A stretch of 64,000 nt of DNA from Cupriavidus pauculus (GCF_002858765.1 NZ_PJRP01000005.1:258863-322862), one strand, 5' to 3'. Shown: positions 1-9,861, counted from the first letter of the stretch. The notes: a model not told the origin generated them from the letters alone. Numbers and translations are program-made.

Positions 1-429
1 CTGCGGGCCGTACCAGCACGACAGGTAATAGATCATGCCCGGCGCAAAGCCGGCCTCGAACACGCCCAGCAGGAAGCGCATGGCGTAGAACGTGGGCACG
101 TCGCGCACGAACAGCATGCAGGCCGACGTGATGCCCCAGAGCACCAGGATGCGGCTGAACGTCTTGCGCGCGCCGATGCGCGGCAGCATCAGGTTGCTGG
201 GGATCTCGAACAGCACGTAGCCGATGAAGAAGATGCCGGCGCCCACGCCATAGGCCGCATCGGAAAAGCCCAGGTCGCCCTGCATCTGGAGCTTGGCAAA
301 GCCGACGTTGACGCGGTCCAGGTACGCAAACAGGTAGCAGACCAGCAGGAACGGCAGCAGCCGCAGGTTGATCTTCTGGTACAGCGCGGCGGTGCCGTCT
401 ACGGCGGCGGGGTTCGACATCACTAACAT
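1..429 (-). CDS. MFS transporter, anion:cation symporter type, C-terminus beyond the window
   Basis: Only the first 143 residues are present; the frame runs off position 1. The sequence has a first membrane helix followed by YLDRVNVGFAKLQM and then FEIPSNLMLPRIGARK. These are the TM1 and loop signatures of the anion:cation symporter branch of the major facilitator superfamily, which imports organic acids such as tartrate, phthalate or hexuronates. The start at 429 is chosen because GGAG lies 8 nt upstream; an in-frame ATG at 420 has no such site. It is divergent from the LysR gene at 594 with about 165 bp between them, so that regulator probably controls it. The substrate cannot be told from this fragment. 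Confidence 0.85.
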   Translation of the reverse strand, partial: MLVMSNPAAVDGTAALYQKINLRLLPFLLVCYLFAYLDRVNVGFAKLQMQGDLGFSDAAYGVGAGIFFIGYVLFEIPSNLMLPRIGARKTFSRILVLWGITSACMLFVRDVPTFYAMRFLLGVFEAGFAPGMIYYLSCWYGPQ

Positions 430-593
430 TTGCCAGTCTCCAGAGCGTTGTGATGGTTGTGGGATTGGCTTCGATAGTGGCAGCCGCGTAGACTGACACC
501 AACAGCAACAAAGTCCACACTTCGTTCTTCTGAAAGCAACGCAGCGGCGCTCCGCGCACTGAAAGTGGCTTTTGGGTAACAAAAAGGCAAGCG

Positions 594-1544
594 ATGCGCG
601 AAATCAATCAGCAGCGGCTGCGCTATTTCCGGGAAGTGCTGGCGCACGGCACGATCCGGGGCGCGGCCGAGAGCCTCAATACGTCGCCGTCGGTCATCAC
701 GCGCCAGATCCGGCTGCTGGAAGAAGAACTGGGCACCACGCTGTTCGAGCGGCAGGCGCGCGGCGTGCGGCCTACCGAGGCGGCGGCGCATCTGCTGGAG
801 TTCTGGCGCGGCTACCGCTCGCACCAGGAAAAGCTCGAAGACCAGCTGCACGCGCTGACGGGGCTGCAGCAGGGCATGGTGCAGATCGTGCTGAGCGAGG
901 GGTATGTCGATGCGCTGGTCAACGAGGTGGTGGCGCCGTTCTGCGCGCAATACCCGATGGTCGATATCCGCATGGAGATCCTGCCCGTGGACGACGTGCT
1001 CAACGAGGTGGCCGAAAGCCGTGCCCATATCGGCCTGGCCTACAACCCGCCGCTGCACCCGCGCATCGAATACCGGGCCAGTTCGGCGCAGCCCATCGTG
1101 CTGCTGACGCGCCACGACCACCCGCTGACGCTGCGGGGCGGGCCGGTCACCATCCACGACGTGATGGCCTATCCGCTGGCGCTGATGCCCGAGTCCTACG
1201 GCATCGGGCACGCGGCCAGGATGCTGGAATTCGCCGAGAACATCCGCATCCGGCCCACGTTGGTCACCAATTCGCTGTCGGCGCTCAAGCAGTTCGTGGC
1301 CTGCGACGACTTCGTGACGCTGATCGGCCAGTTCGCCGCCTACCGCGAGGTGGCCGCCGGCAGCCTGGCCACGGTGCCGATCGACCATCCGCTGTTCCGT
1401 GGCACGCAGGCCCGGCTGCTGGTCAAGGCAGGGCGCCCGTTGCCGGCGGCGGCGCTGGAGGTGCTGGCCTTCATCCAGCATCGCATGGGCATCTTTGCCG
1501 AGAACGGCGGAGCGGGGCAGCACCGGCAGCCTCAGAGCACGTAG
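594..1544 (+). CDS. LysR-family transcriptional regulator
   Basis: The 316-residue protein has the family's usual length. The N-terminal winged helix spans about residues 5-65, with the recognition helix around [19 protein letters not shown] and the typical TTLFER that follows. The rest is the periplasmic-binding-like effector domain. Members bind DNA as tetramers and respond to a small-molecule inducer, commonly controlling a divergent gene; here that is the organic-anion MFS transporter on the other strand. An AAAAAGGC stretch precedes the ATG as a modest ribosome-binding site. Its last 13 bp overlap tail-to-tail with the SDR gene on the minus strand. The inducer is unknown. Confidence 0.93.
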   Translation: MREINQQRLRYFREVLAHGTIRGAAESLNTSPSVITRQIRLLEEELGTTLFERQARGVRPTEAAAHLLEFWRGYRSHQEKLEDQLHALTGLQQGMVQIVLSEGYVDALVNEVVAPFCAQYPMVDIRMEILPVDDVLNEVAESRAHIGLAYNPPLHPRIEYRASSAQPIVLLTRHDHPLTLRGGPVTIHDVMAYPLALMPESYGIGHAARMLEFAENIRIRPTLVTNSLSALKQFVACDDFVTLIGQFAAYREVAAGSLATVPIDHPLFRGTQARLLVKAGRPLPAAALEVLAFIQHRMGIFAENGGAGQHRQPQST

Positions 1545-2272
1545 CCGCCGTCGATGGTCAGGCTGGCGCCGGTCATGTAGGCCGACGCGGGGCTGGCCAG
1601 CCAGCTTGCCAGTCCGGCGATCTCCTCGGGCCGGCCCACGCGGCCCAGCGGGATCTTCGGGATCAGGTGCTCGACCATTTCGGCCGTCATGTCGGTCACG
1701 GTCGGGCCGGGCTGGATGTTGTTGATCGTGATGCCGCGCGGCGCCAGTTCCAGCGCCACGTTCTTGACCAGCGCGGCCACGGCCGCCTTGGTCATGGCGT
1801 AGACCGCGCCACCGGGCGCGCCGGTGCGGATGGCCGTGTTGCTGCCGATCGTGATCAGGTGCCCGCCGTCGCGCACTTGCGCCGCAGCGGCCTGGATGGC
1901 CACGAACACGCCGCGGATATTCACATCGAGCATCAGGCCAAGATCGGCGTCGGCAACCGTGTCGATGGTGCCCAGCCGCAGGACCCCGGCATTGACCACG
2001 GCGGCATCGAGCGGGCCGAAGCGCGCCACGGCCTGCCGCACGGCGGCGCGGATGGCGGCCGGATCGGCGCTGTCGGCGGCGATGGCCAGGCCCTGGCCAC
2101 CGGCAGCCTCGATGCGCGCCACCACCTCGGCGGCCTTGTCGGGCCGCGTGGCATAGGTCAGCGCGACGTGGAAGCCGTCCTGCGCCAGCCGCGTGGCAAT
2201 GGCCGCGCCAATGCCGCGCGAGCCGCCGAACACCAGGGCGGCCCGGGCCGCCTTTGCTGTGGGGGAGTTCAT
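1532..2272 (-). CDS. SDR-family NAD(P)-dependent oxidoreductase
   Basis: A classical short-chain dehydrogenase/reductase of 246 residues. It shows the glycine-rich nucleotide-binding motif [11 protein letters not shown] near the N-terminus, NAG about residue 90, and the catalytic serine and YAMTK (Tyr and Lys) around residues 138-155. The C-terminus [12 protein letters not shown] is typical of FabG-like members. It should reduce a ketone or oxidise an alcohol in the cytoplasm with NAD(P)H; the substrate is not evident. The start at 2272 is preceded by AGGA. It overlaps the end of the LysR gene by 13 bp in a convergent arrangement and is divergent from the channel gene at 2446. Confidence 0.92.
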   Translation of the reverse strand: MNSPTAKAARAALVFGGSRGIGAAIATRLAQDGFHVALTYATRPDKAAEVVARIEAAGGQGLAIAADSADPAAIRAAVRQAVARFGPLDAAVVNAGVLRLGTIDTVADADLGLMLDVNIRGVFVAIQAAAAQVRDGGHLITIGSNTAIRTGAPGGAVYAMTKAAVAALVKNVALELAPRGITINNIQPGPTVTDMTAEMVEHLIPKIPLGRVGRPEEIAGLASWLASPASAYMTGASLTIDGGYVL

Positions 2273-2445
2273 GTCGTTGTCCTGATTGGCTTGATCGTGG
2301 GGACCATGGTGCGACGGCTGCGTATCCGGTTTGTGTGCGGGCCGGGGCGGTTTTGTATGCGCATGTAGCGCCGCGCCCGGCCGGAGGCGCAGCCAGCGAC
2401 TACACTGGCTGGATGGCGCACGGGCCGGCCTGGCCGGGAGGACGC

Positions 2446-3639
2446 ATGTTCGGCAACCTGATTCGTATCGAGACGGGACCAGACGGACAGGAACTCTTCG
2501 TCCATACCGACAGCATGGCCGTGGCCATCGCCCTGGTGGCGCTGCTGCTGGTGGCCATCGTGCTGGCGAGCGTGGTCTGCTACTACCTGACGCGCACGCT
2601 GATGCTGTGGATCGTGGGCCGGCTGGCACGCGGCGAGCGCCGCAAGTGGCTGCGCGCGGCCGAACGGCGCAGGGTCTTTCACCGGCTGGCGCCGATCGTG
2701 CCGGCGCTGATCGTCTACCTGGCCGCGCCGCTGGTCAGCAGCCTGACATTTCCGATGATCGCGATGCTCGGCGCCCCGCTGGGGGTGGCCGCCGCCTGTT
2801 TCATGGTCTACACCGGGCTGCGCGCGGGCTTTGCCTTCCTGGGCAGCATCGAGGACCGCTACAGCCATCTGCCGCACGCCAGCGAACGGCCGATCAAGAG
2901 CTTTCTCCAGGTGGCCACGCTGGTGCTGTACCTGGTGGCGTTCATCGCCATCGTCTCGCTGCTGCTGGGCCGTCCGCCCACTTACTTCCTGACCGGCGTC
3001 AGCGCCATGACGGCGCTGCTAATTATCGTGTTCCGCGATTCGCTGCTGGGTTTCGTCGCCAGCATCCAGCTGGCCGCCTACGACATGCTGCGCATCGGCG
3101 ACTGGATCGAGGTGCCGGGCTACGTGGCCGACGGCGTGGTCACCGACATCGCGCTCAACACCATCAAGGTGCGCAATTTCGACAATACGATCGTGACGCT
3201 GCCCAGCTACGTGCTGCTGACCAATGGCGTGCGGAACTGGCGTGGCATGGTGGAATCGGGCGGCCGGCGCGTGAAGCACAGCATCCCCGTGGATGCGGAC
3301 AGCGTGCGCTTCTGCGACGACGCGCTGCTGGGCGGGCTGACCGCCTGCCGCGAGCTGAAGCTGCCCGTCGCCCCGCATGCCGACGGCCAGCCGCTGACCA
3401 ACCTGGGCATGCTGCGCCGCTACATGCTGGGCTATTTCCGCCAGCATCCGGCCGTGCGGCAGGACCTGCCGCTGGTGGTGCGCCACGTGCAATCGGAAAG
3501 CCAGGGCCTGCCGCTGGAAGTCTTCCTGTACCTCAGCGACACGCGCTGGGAGACCTACGAACAGACCCAGTCGGACCTGTTCGACCACGTGTACGGCGTG
3601 CTGCCGGTGTTCGGCCTGCGGGTCTGGCAGAAGCGCTAG
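2446..3639 (+). CDS. Mechanosensitive ion channel, YbdG-type MscS family
   Basis: A 397-residue inner-membrane protein with about five hydrophobic helices before an MscS pore and beta domain. The pore-lining helix and following loop read IIVFRDSLLGFVASIQL, then GDWIEVPG and VRNFDNTIVTLPSYVL, which are hallmark MscS-domain sequences. The length and N-terminal helices match E. coli YbdG (about 415 residues), a miniconductance channel that opens on mild hypo-osmotic shock. The ATG at 2446 has GGGAGG at ideal spacing, so it is preferred to upstream in-frame codons. The gene stands alone, divergent from the SDR gene. Confidence 0.9.
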   Translation: MFGNLIRIETGPDGQELFVHTDSMAVAIALVALLLVAIVLASVVCYYLTRTLMLWIVGRLARGERRKWLRAAERRRVFHRLAPIVPALIVYLAAPLVSSLTFPMIAMLGAPLGVAAACFMVYTGLRAGFAFLGSIEDRYSHLPHASERPIKSFLQVATLVLYLVAFIAIVSLLLGRPPTYFLTGVSAMTALLIIVFRDSLLGFVASIQLAAYDMLRIGDWIEVPGYVADGVVTDIALNTIKVRNFDNTIVTLPSYVLLTNGVRNWRGMVESGGRRVKHSIPVDADSVRFCDDALLGGLTACRELKLPVAPHADGQPLTNLGMLRRYMLGYFRQHPAVRQDLPLVVRHVQSESQGLPLEVFLYLSDTRWETYEQTQSDLFDHVYGVLPVFGLRVWQKR

Positions 3640-3675
3640 CCCGCCCGCAGGCCGCCGCACCGGCGACGGCTGCCA

Positions 3676-3879
3676 TTACACGTGAACGAAGCCGTCGGTC
3701 ACCGAGTTGACCAGCACGCCGTCAACGTAGACCGATACCGGCTCGCCGTCGGGCGACATCAGCAGGTTGCCCGGCGGGCGCTGGCCCGGCAGTTTCATGC
3801 GGCCGCCCTGGACATCGCGCATCTGCTTGTCGTCGAGGGCCTGTTCGGCGGATAGGTCTTTCAGGGTCAGGGTGCTCAT
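3676..3879 (-). CDS. Small peptide with a double-glycine-type leader (67 aa)
   Basis: The predicted 67-residue product starts MSTLTLKDLSAEQALD and continues to MRDVQGG at residues 20-26. An N-terminal segment with spaced hydrophobic residues ending in GG resembles leaders cleaved by C39-peptidase transporters or carried by RiPP and bacteriocin precursors. The 41 residues after GG are Pro/Gly/Val-rich with no cysteine. GGAG stands 8 nt before the ATG. No peptidase, modifying enzyme or immunity gene is nearby; the upstream same-strand gene is the RND pump, 212 bp away. Family assignment is by leader pattern only and could be wrong; the gene itself looks real. Confidence 0.6.
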   Translation of the reverse strand: MSTLTLKDLSAEQALDDKQMRDVQGGRMKLPGQRPPGNLLMSPDGEPVSVYVDGVLVNSVTDGFVHV

Positions 3880-4091
3880 GGCAGTCTCCGGTGGTGGTGG
3901 ATGGCGAGCGTTGGCGAACACTCGCCCATTGCCATGCAGCTTGCGTGCCTGCGGCCTGGGCCGGCGAAAGGTGGCGCGAGGGCGTCTGGGACAGGCGAAA
4001 ACGGTAGCCGGTGTTGGTCGGCAGCCGTCACCGGCAGGGGAGGTGGTGGTGAGGGACGGACACGACGACGTCCGTCCCCCCGGCTGCGGTC

Positions 4092-7000
4092 TCAGGCGCC
4101 GGCGCGGTCGGCCGTCGGGTCGGCCACGACCTTTCTCGCTGCCGACCATCGCGCAATCCACGCATACAGCAGCGGGATGACCAGCGTGCCCAGCAGGGTG
4201 GCGCCCAGCATGCCGCCCAGCACCCCGGTGCCCACCGCGCGCTGTGCACCGGCGCCGGGGCCGGTGCTGATGGCCAGCGGCACCACGCCCAGGATGAACG
4301 CCAGCGACGTCATGACCACGGGCCGCAGCCGCTGACGGGCCGCCTGGGTAGCGGCCTCCACGCGTTCCATGCCCCCGCGCCGCAACTGCTCGGCATATTC
4401 CACCACCAGGATCGCATTCTTGGCCGCCAGCCCCATGATGACGACCACGCCCACCTTGAAGTAGACGTCGTTGGGCAGCCCGCGCAGCCATACGGCGGCT
4501 GCCGCGCCCATCAGCCCCGTGGGCACGATGGCCAGCACGGCCAGCGGCAGCGTCCAGCTTTCATAGAGCGCCACCAGGCACAGGAAGATGAACAGCAGCG
4601 ACAGCGCAAACAGCCACGGCGCCTGCGTGCCGCTTTGCTGCTGCTCGAACGCGCGGCCATTCCAGCGCACCTCGTAATCGGGGCCCAGTTCCCGGACCAT
4701 GGCTTCGAGCCTGGCCATCGCCGCGCCCGTGCTGACGCCGGGCGCCGTATCGGCATTGATCCGCACCGAGGTCAGGCCGTTGTAGCGTTCCAGCGTCGAT
4801 TCGCTGTTGCCCCATTCCAGCGTGGCGAACGCGCCCAGCGACACCATCTGGCCGCTGGCGTTGCGCACGTGCACGCGCGCCAGGTGGGCGGCCTGCATGC
4901 GGAATGGCGCATCGGCCTGCAGGATCACGCGGCGCACGCGGCCTTCGCGGGCCAGTTCGTCGATATAGCGCGAGCCGATGGTGGCCGACAACGCGTGATG
5001 GATCGCCTCGGCGTCCACGCCGAAGCTCTCCGCCTTGCGATAGTCGATGGCCAGGTCCAGCGCCGGCGTGGGCTGGCCGGCCGTGGCGCGCACTTCGGCA
5101 AACAGCGGATCGGCCTTGGCACGCGCGATCAGCGTGTCGCGGGCGGCGTACAGGTCCTGCCGGCCGCCCTCGCGGCGCGTGACCAGGCGCATGTCCAGGC
5201 CGCTGGTGCTGCCCAGTTCGGGCAGGGCGGTGCCGTTGTACGGGTAGAGCTGGGCCTCGCCGCGGCCGGGCCACGTTTCCAGGCCCTTGCCCAGGCGCGC
5301 CAGTACCGCGTCGGCGGCGTTGGCGCGGCCACGCTGCTGCCAGTCGTCGAGCGACAGGAACACGCTGGCGCGCTGCTCGCCGGAGCCGCCGTTGTTCCAG
5401 CCCAGCAGCGAGAACGTGGTCTTGATCGGGAATTTTTCCTGCGTCATCCACTGTTCCAGCCGGGCGATGGTCTCGCGCGTCTGGGCCTGGGTGCTGCCCG
5501 GCGGCAGTTCCACGTCGATCACCAGTTCGCCGGTGTCTTCCTCGGGCAGGAAGCCGCCCGGCAGTTGCCAGAGCAGCAGCGCGCAGGCCGCCGTCATGGC
5601 CAGATAGACGGCCAGCCAGCGCAGGCGCCGTTGCTGCAGCCGGTGGATCCAGCCGGCATAGCGGCGGGTGAAGGCGGCAAAGCGGGCCTCGAACCACGCC
5701 AGCGGGCCGCGCGCCGGGGCCGCGCCGTGGCGCAGCAGCGTGGCGCACATGGCGGGCGCGAGCGTCAGCGCAAAGAACAGCGAAAACGCGATGGAGATCG
5801 CCAGCGTCATGGCGAAGTGGCGATAGATCACGCCCACGGCGCTGTCCATGAACGTCATCGGCACGAACACGGCGCACAGCACCAGCGTGACCGCCAGCAG
5901 CGCGCCCGAGACCTCGCGCATCGATCGCGACGCGGCCGTGAAGGCATCGACGTGGTCCTCGCGCATGATGCGCTCGACGTTTTCCACGACCACGATGGCG
6001 TCGTCCACCAGGATGCCGATGGCCAGCACCACGCCAAACAGCGTGATCACGTTCAGCGACAGCCCTAACGCCTGCAGGCAGGCCACCGTGCCCAGCAGCG
6101 ACACCGGCACCACGACGCACGGGATCAGCGTGGCGCGCAGGTTGCCCAGGAACAGCCACAGGATCAGAAAGACCAGCACCGTGGCCTCGCCCAGCGTCAC
6201 CAGTACGCGCGTGATCGAGTTCTTCACGAAGTGCGCGGTGTCGTACGAAATGTCGTACGACACGCCGGCCGGAAACCCCCTGGCGGCCTCGTCCAGCGCC
6301 GCGCGCACGGCGCGCGAGGTGGCCAGCACGTTGGCGCCGTCGGCCAGCTTCAGGCCCATCGACGCCGCTTCGCGGCCGTTGAGCGACGAGGTGTAGCGGA
6401 AGTCGGCGGCGGCCATTTCCACGCGCGCCACGTCGCGCAGCAGCACTGCCGAGCCGTCCTTGCCCGGGCGCAGCACGATGCGCTCGAACGATTCCGCGTT
6501 GGCCAGCGGCGCCGGCGGCCGCACGATGGCCTGGAACGATTGCCCGGGCGCGGCCGGCGCGCCGCCAAGCTGGCCGGGCGTGACGCTGCCGTTGCGGGCA
6601 CGGATGGCCGCTTCCACGTCGGCCGTGGTCAGGCCGTAGGCGTGCAGCTGGTCGGGGTTGAACCAGACCCGCAGCGCGTATTCGGCGCTGTACGGTTCCA
6701 CCTTGCCGATGCCGGGCGTGCGCCGCAGCATGGGCAGCACCGTGCCGGCCGCATAGTCGGCCAGCGCGGTCTCGGACATCGTGCCGGTCTTCGAGATCAG
6801 CGACACGTACATGAACGGGCTGGCGCTGGCCTGGTCGACGTAGACGCCGCCCCGGCGCACCACCTCGGGCAGCAGCGGCTCGGCCTGCGCCACGCGGTTG
6901 CGCACGTTCACCTGCGCCAGCTGCGGATCGGTGCCCTGCTTGAAGCCGATGGTCACCGTGGCCGTGCCGGCCTCGCTGTTCGCGTCGATATAGAGCAGGC

Positions 7001-7220
7001 CGGGAATGCCATGCATCTGCTGCTCCAGCACGGCGGTCACGCGGTCTTCCACGGTGCGTGCGGTGGCGCCGGGGTAGTCGGCGTAAAGAATCACCATCGG
7101 CGGGGCCACCGCCGGGTATTGCGCCACCGGGATGCGGTTGAGTGCGACCAGGCCCGCGACCATGGTCAGGATGGCCAGCACCCACGCAAACGCGGGGCGG
7201 CGGAGGAAGAAATGCGCCAT
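4092..7220 (-). CDS. RND efflux transporter, HAE1/AcrB type
   Basis: A 1042-residue inner-membrane pump of the resistance-nodulation-division family, the size of AcrB. The TM4 proton-relay motif GILVDDAIVVVENVERIM carries Asp406 and Asp407, and GLAAKNAILVVEYAEQL supplies the TM10 lysine. FLPEEDTGELVIDVELPPG is a standard second-porter-domain motif. These pumps expel hydrophobic drugs or solvents using proton entry, with a periplasmic adaptor and an outer-membrane channel. Neither partner gene is adjacent: upstream is a divergent symporter gene, downstream the small peptide gene. MAHFFLRRP is chosen as the start (7220) because RND proteins begin this way; ATG 7250 is in frame, and neither has a clear ribosome-binding site. 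Confidence 0.95.
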   Translation of the reverse strand: MAHFFLRRPAFAWVLAILTMVAGLVALNRIPVAQYPAVAPPMVILYADYPGATARTVEDRVTAVLEQQMHGIPGLLYIDANSEAGTATVTIGFKQGTDPQLAQVNVRNRVAQAEPLLPEVVRRGGVYVDQASASPFMYVSLISKTGTMSETALADYAAGTVLPMLRRTPGIGKVEPYSAEYALRVWFNPDQLHAYGLTTADVEAAIRARNGSVTPGQLGGAPAAPGQSFQAIVRPPAPLANAESFERIVLRPGKDGSAVLLRDVARVEMAAADFRYTSSLNGREAASMGLKLADGANVLATSRAVRAALDEAARGFPAGVSYDISYDTAHFVKNSITRVLVTLGEATVLVFLILWLFLGNLRATLIPCVVVPVSLLGTVACLQALGLSLNVITLFGVVLAIGILVDDAIVVVENVERIMREDHVDAFTAASRSMREVSGALLAVTLVLCAVFVPMTFMDSAVGVIYRHFAMTLAISIAFSLFFALTLAPAMCATLLRHGAAPARGPLAWFEARFAAFTRRYAGWIHRLQQRRLRWLAVYLAMTAACALLLWQLPGGFLPEEDTGELVIDVELPPGSTQAQTRETIARLEQWMTQEKFPIKTTFSLLGWNNGGSGEQRASVFLSLDDWQQRGRANAADAVLARLGKGLETWPGRGEAQLYPYNGTALPELGSTSGLDMRLVTRREGGRQDLYAARDTLIARAKADPLFAEVRATAGQPTPALDLAIDYRKAESFGVDAEAIHHALSATIGSRYIDELAREGRVRRVILQADAPFRMQAAHLARVHVRNASGQMVSLGAFATLEWGNSESTLERYNGLTSVRINADTAPGVSTGAAMARLEAMVRELGPDYEVRWNGRAFEQQQSGTQAPWLFALSLLFIFLCLVALYESWTLPLAVLAIVPTGLMGAAAAVWLRGLPNDVYFKVGVVVIMGLAAKNAILVVEYAEQLRRGGMERVEAATQAARQRLRPVVMTSLAFILGVVPLAISTGPGAGAQRAVGTGVLGGMLGATLLGTLVIPLLYAWIARWSAARKVVADPTADRAGA

Positions 7221-7628
7221 AGATGACGAACGACTGCTAACACCGTGCATCGCGCCCGGCCATGCGGCGGCGCGCCGAGGCTCGGCGTGGGTTGAGTGGG
7301 TATCGCAATGTCGGCCGCCGCCGGGCGGATGCGTGCCGGGCGGGCGGTGGGCCGTCGAGGCCCGGTGGCACGGTCAGCGCGGCCCGATGGCTCGGTCGGG
7401 TGGCGCAGCGCGCGCTTTTGGGTATGACGCTCCGGCCGCGTCGGGCCGGTGGCGAGTGTGGCGGATTATAAACATCGCCCCTTGTTGGTGCAATCAAAGG
7501 AAATGCCATGCGCCGCGAGTGGGCGAGATCGCCGTTTCCGGATTTGCCCATGGCACCCCCGCGACCTATCGTTACACGTGCAGACCTCGGCGCAGGACTT
7601 CCATACGGCCGCCCCCAAAGGAGACGTC
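7221..7628. other. Intergenic region between divergent RND and DAACS genes
   Basis: About 400 bp between the RND start and the symporter start. The half nearer the RND gene is very GC-rich. An AT-rich patch with GATTATAAACATC (about 7464-7476) could hold a -10 element for the rightward gene. I find no convincing gene, tRNA or terminator here. Confidence 0.4.
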
Positions 7629-8933
7629 ATGAGCAAGAAGTCAAATATCACGACCTGGATCCTGATCGCGATGATCCTGGGTGCCGTGGTCGGCTATGCC
7701 TGCAACACGGCGTTCCCTGATCCGAAGGTGGCCAAGGACATTGCCGGGTATATCTCGATCATTACCGACGTCTTCCTGCGGCTGATCAAGATGATCATCG
7801 CGCCACTGGTGTTCTCCACACTGGTGATGGGTATCGCGCACATGGGCGATGCCAGCACGGTAGGGCGCGTCGGGGTCAAGGCACTGGGCTGGTTCATCAC
7901 GGCGTCGCTGGTATCGCTGACGCTAGGCCTGATCATGGCCACGCTGCTGCACCCGGGCGTGAACATCGGCCTGCCGCTGCCCGATGTGGGCGCCGCCACC
8001 AACCTGAAGACCAACGCCTTTACCCTCAAGGATTTCGTGGCGCACCTGGTACCCAAATCGGTGGCCGAGGCCATGGCCAACAACGAGATCCTGCAGATCG
8101 TGGTGTTCTCGATCTTCTTCGGCACGGCCCTTGCCACGCTGGGCGAGCGCGGTGCGCGCATGGCCGGTGTGATCGAGGATCTGGCGCAGATCATGCTGAA
8201 GATCACCGGCGCGGTGATGTGGCTGGCGCCGATCGCGGTGTTCGCGGCGATTGCGTCGACGGTGACCACGCAGGGGCTGGGCATCCTGATCACGTTTGCC
8301 AAGTTCATGGGCAGCTTCTACCTGGCGCTGTTCGTGCTCTGGGGGCTGCTGACACTGGCGGGCTTCGTGTTCCTGGGCCGGCGCGTATTCGATCTGGTCC
8401 GGCTGATCCGCGAGCCGTTCCTGCTGTCGTTCTCGACGGCCAGTTCCGAGGCGGCCTATCCGAAGCTGCTCGACTCGCTCGACCGGTTCGGTGTGAATCG
8501 GAAAATCTCCAGTTTTGTGCTGCCGCTGGGTTACTCGTTCAACCTGGACGGCTCGATGATGTACTGCACGTTCGCGGTGCTGTTTATCGCCCAGGCCTAT
8601 GACATCCACCTGCCGATGGGCACGCAGATCACGATGCTGCTGTTGCTGATGCTGACCTCGAAGGGCATGGCGGGCGTGCCACGGGCGTCGCTGGTGGTGA
8701 TCGCGGCCACGCTGAACCAGTTCGGCATTCCAGAGGCCGGCCTGCTGCTGATCATGGGCGTGGACCAGTTCCTGGACATGGGCCGCTCGGCCACCAACGC
8801 CGTGGGCAATTCGATTGCCGCGGCCGTGGTGGCCAAGTGGGAAGGGCAACTGACCACGGGACCGGTGCCAGAGACCGAGAAGGACATACCGGGCGAGGAG
8901 CCCCGCGTGAAGCCCGGCACCGCGGAGGCCTGA
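7629..8933 (+). CDS. Dicarboxylate/amino acid:cation symporter (DctA/GltP family)
   Basis: A 434-residue secondary transporter of the DAACS family. The signature serine-rich re-entrant loop appears as SFSTASSEAAYPKLL, followed by LPLGYSFNLDGSMMY. The C-terminal part has MGVDQFLDMGRSATNAVGN, where Asp and Asn coordinate substrate and cation. Substrates of the family are glutamate, aspartate or C4-dicarboxylates, taken up with Na+ or H+. The ATG at 7629 is preceded by AAAGGAGA. A periplasmic binding-protein gene follows after only 4 bp, so the two are surely cotranscribed; that pairing is unusual for a secondary transporter. Confidence 0.93.
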   Translation: MSKKSNITTWILIAMILGAVVGYACNTAFPDPKVAKDIAGYISIITDVFLRLIKMIIAPLVFSTLVMGIAHMGDASTVGRVGVKALGWFITASLVSLTLGLIMATLLHPGVNIGLPLPDVGAATNLKTNAFTLKDFVAHLVPKSVAEAMANNEILQIVVFSIFFGTALATLGERGARMAGVIEDLAQIMLKITGAVMWLAPIAVFAAIASTVTTQGLGILITFAKFMGSFYLALFVLWGLLTLAGFVFLGRRVFDLVRLIREPFLLSFSTASSEAAYPKLLDSLDRFGVNRKISSFVLPLGYSFNLDGSMMYCTFAVLFIAQAYDIHLPMGTQITMLLLLMLTSKGMAGVPRASLVVIAATLNQFGIPEAGLLLIMGVDQFLDMGRSATNAVGNSIAAAVVAKWEGQLTTGPVPETEKDIPGEEPRVKPGTAEA

Positions 8934-8937
8934 CGCC

Positions 8938-9861
8938 ATGCGCGCATCCGTCTGGAAGCTGGCGGCAAGGGGCCTGGCCGCGCTGATGCTGCTGATGTCA
9001 CTGGGTGGCGGCCCGATGCTGGCCCACGCGCAGGATGCCGTGGCGCTGAGCGGCACGCTGAAGAAGGCCAGGGACACCGGCGTGCTGATCATCGGCTACC
9101 GGGAGTCGTCGCTGCCGTTCTCGTACCTGAACCAGGCAAAACGGCCGATCGGCTATTCCATCGACGTCTGCCAGGCCATTGTCGAGGCAGCGGCCGCAGA
9201 AATTAGCCGCAACCTGACCGTGCAATGGGTGCCGGTGACGTCGGAGAACCGCTTCGACACCATCACGTCGGGCAAGGCCGACCTGGAGTGCGGATCGACC
9301 ACGCGCAACGCCGAGCGCATGCGCACGGTAGCGTTTTCGCCAGTGATCTTCGTGGCTGGCACCAAGCTGATGGTGCCGCGCAATTCGCCCGTGAAGACGT
9401 TCCGCGACCTCAAGGGCAAGACCGTGGTGGCCACGGCGGGCACCACCAATGCCAGCGCCATCGAGGACTTGTCCACGCGGTTCAACCTGGGCATCAAGCT
9501 GATCCGCGCCCGCGACCATGCCGATGCCTTCGAGGTGATGCGCCACGGCGGCGCCGATGCCTACGCCGGCGACGACGTGCTGCTGTACGGCTTCCTGGCC
9601 CACTACAACGCGGGCAAGCAGTTCATCGTGACCAGCGAATTCCTGTCCTACGACCCCTACGGCATCATGCTGCGCCGGGGCGATCCGCAGTTCGCCGCGG
9701 TGGTCGACAAGGCCGTGCGCGACCTGATTACCTCCGGCGAACTGGGCCGGCTCTACAAGCAGTGGTTCCTGAACCGGCTACCCACCGGCGAGCGGCTCGG
9801 CATTCCGATGAGCGCGCAGCTGGAGGACATCATCGACGCGACGCCGCAGCAGCCGGAATAA
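8938..9861 (+). CDS. Amino-acid-type periplasmic solute-binding protein (family 3)
   Basis: The 307-residue product has a signal peptide (about residues 1-32, ending HAQ) followed by a family 3 solute-binding fold: LIIGYRESSLPFSYLN, then GYSIDVCQAIVEA, ITSGKADLECGSTTRN and VVATAGTTNAS. The closest recognisable relatives are glutamate/aspartate binding proteins of the GltI type. It starts 4 bp after the DAACS symporter gene. No ABC permease or ATPase gene is next to it, so it may serve a distant ABC system, or the pair may act on the same ligand. Ligand identity is inferred from family resemblance. Confidence 0.9.
   Translation: MRASVWKLAARGLAALMLLMSLGGGPMLAHAQDAVALSGTLKKARDTGVLIIGYRESSLPFSYLNQAKRPIGYSIDVCQAIVEAAAAEISRNLTVQWVPVTSENRFDTITSGKADLECGSTTRNAERMRTVAFSPVIFVAGTKLMVPRNSPVKTFRDLKGKTVVATAGTTNASAIEDLSTRFNLGIKLIRARDHADAFEVMRHGGADAYAGDDVLLYGFLAHYNAGKQFIVTSEFLSYDPYGIMLRRGDPQFAAVVDKAVRDLITSGELGRLYKQWFLNRLPTGERLGIPMSAQLEDIIDATPQQPE

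Noticed and set aside
4635..6068. Long plus-strand open frame opposite the RND gene
   Set aside because: Composition is that of a mirror frame (His, Arg, Gln, Ala) and no domain is recognisable.
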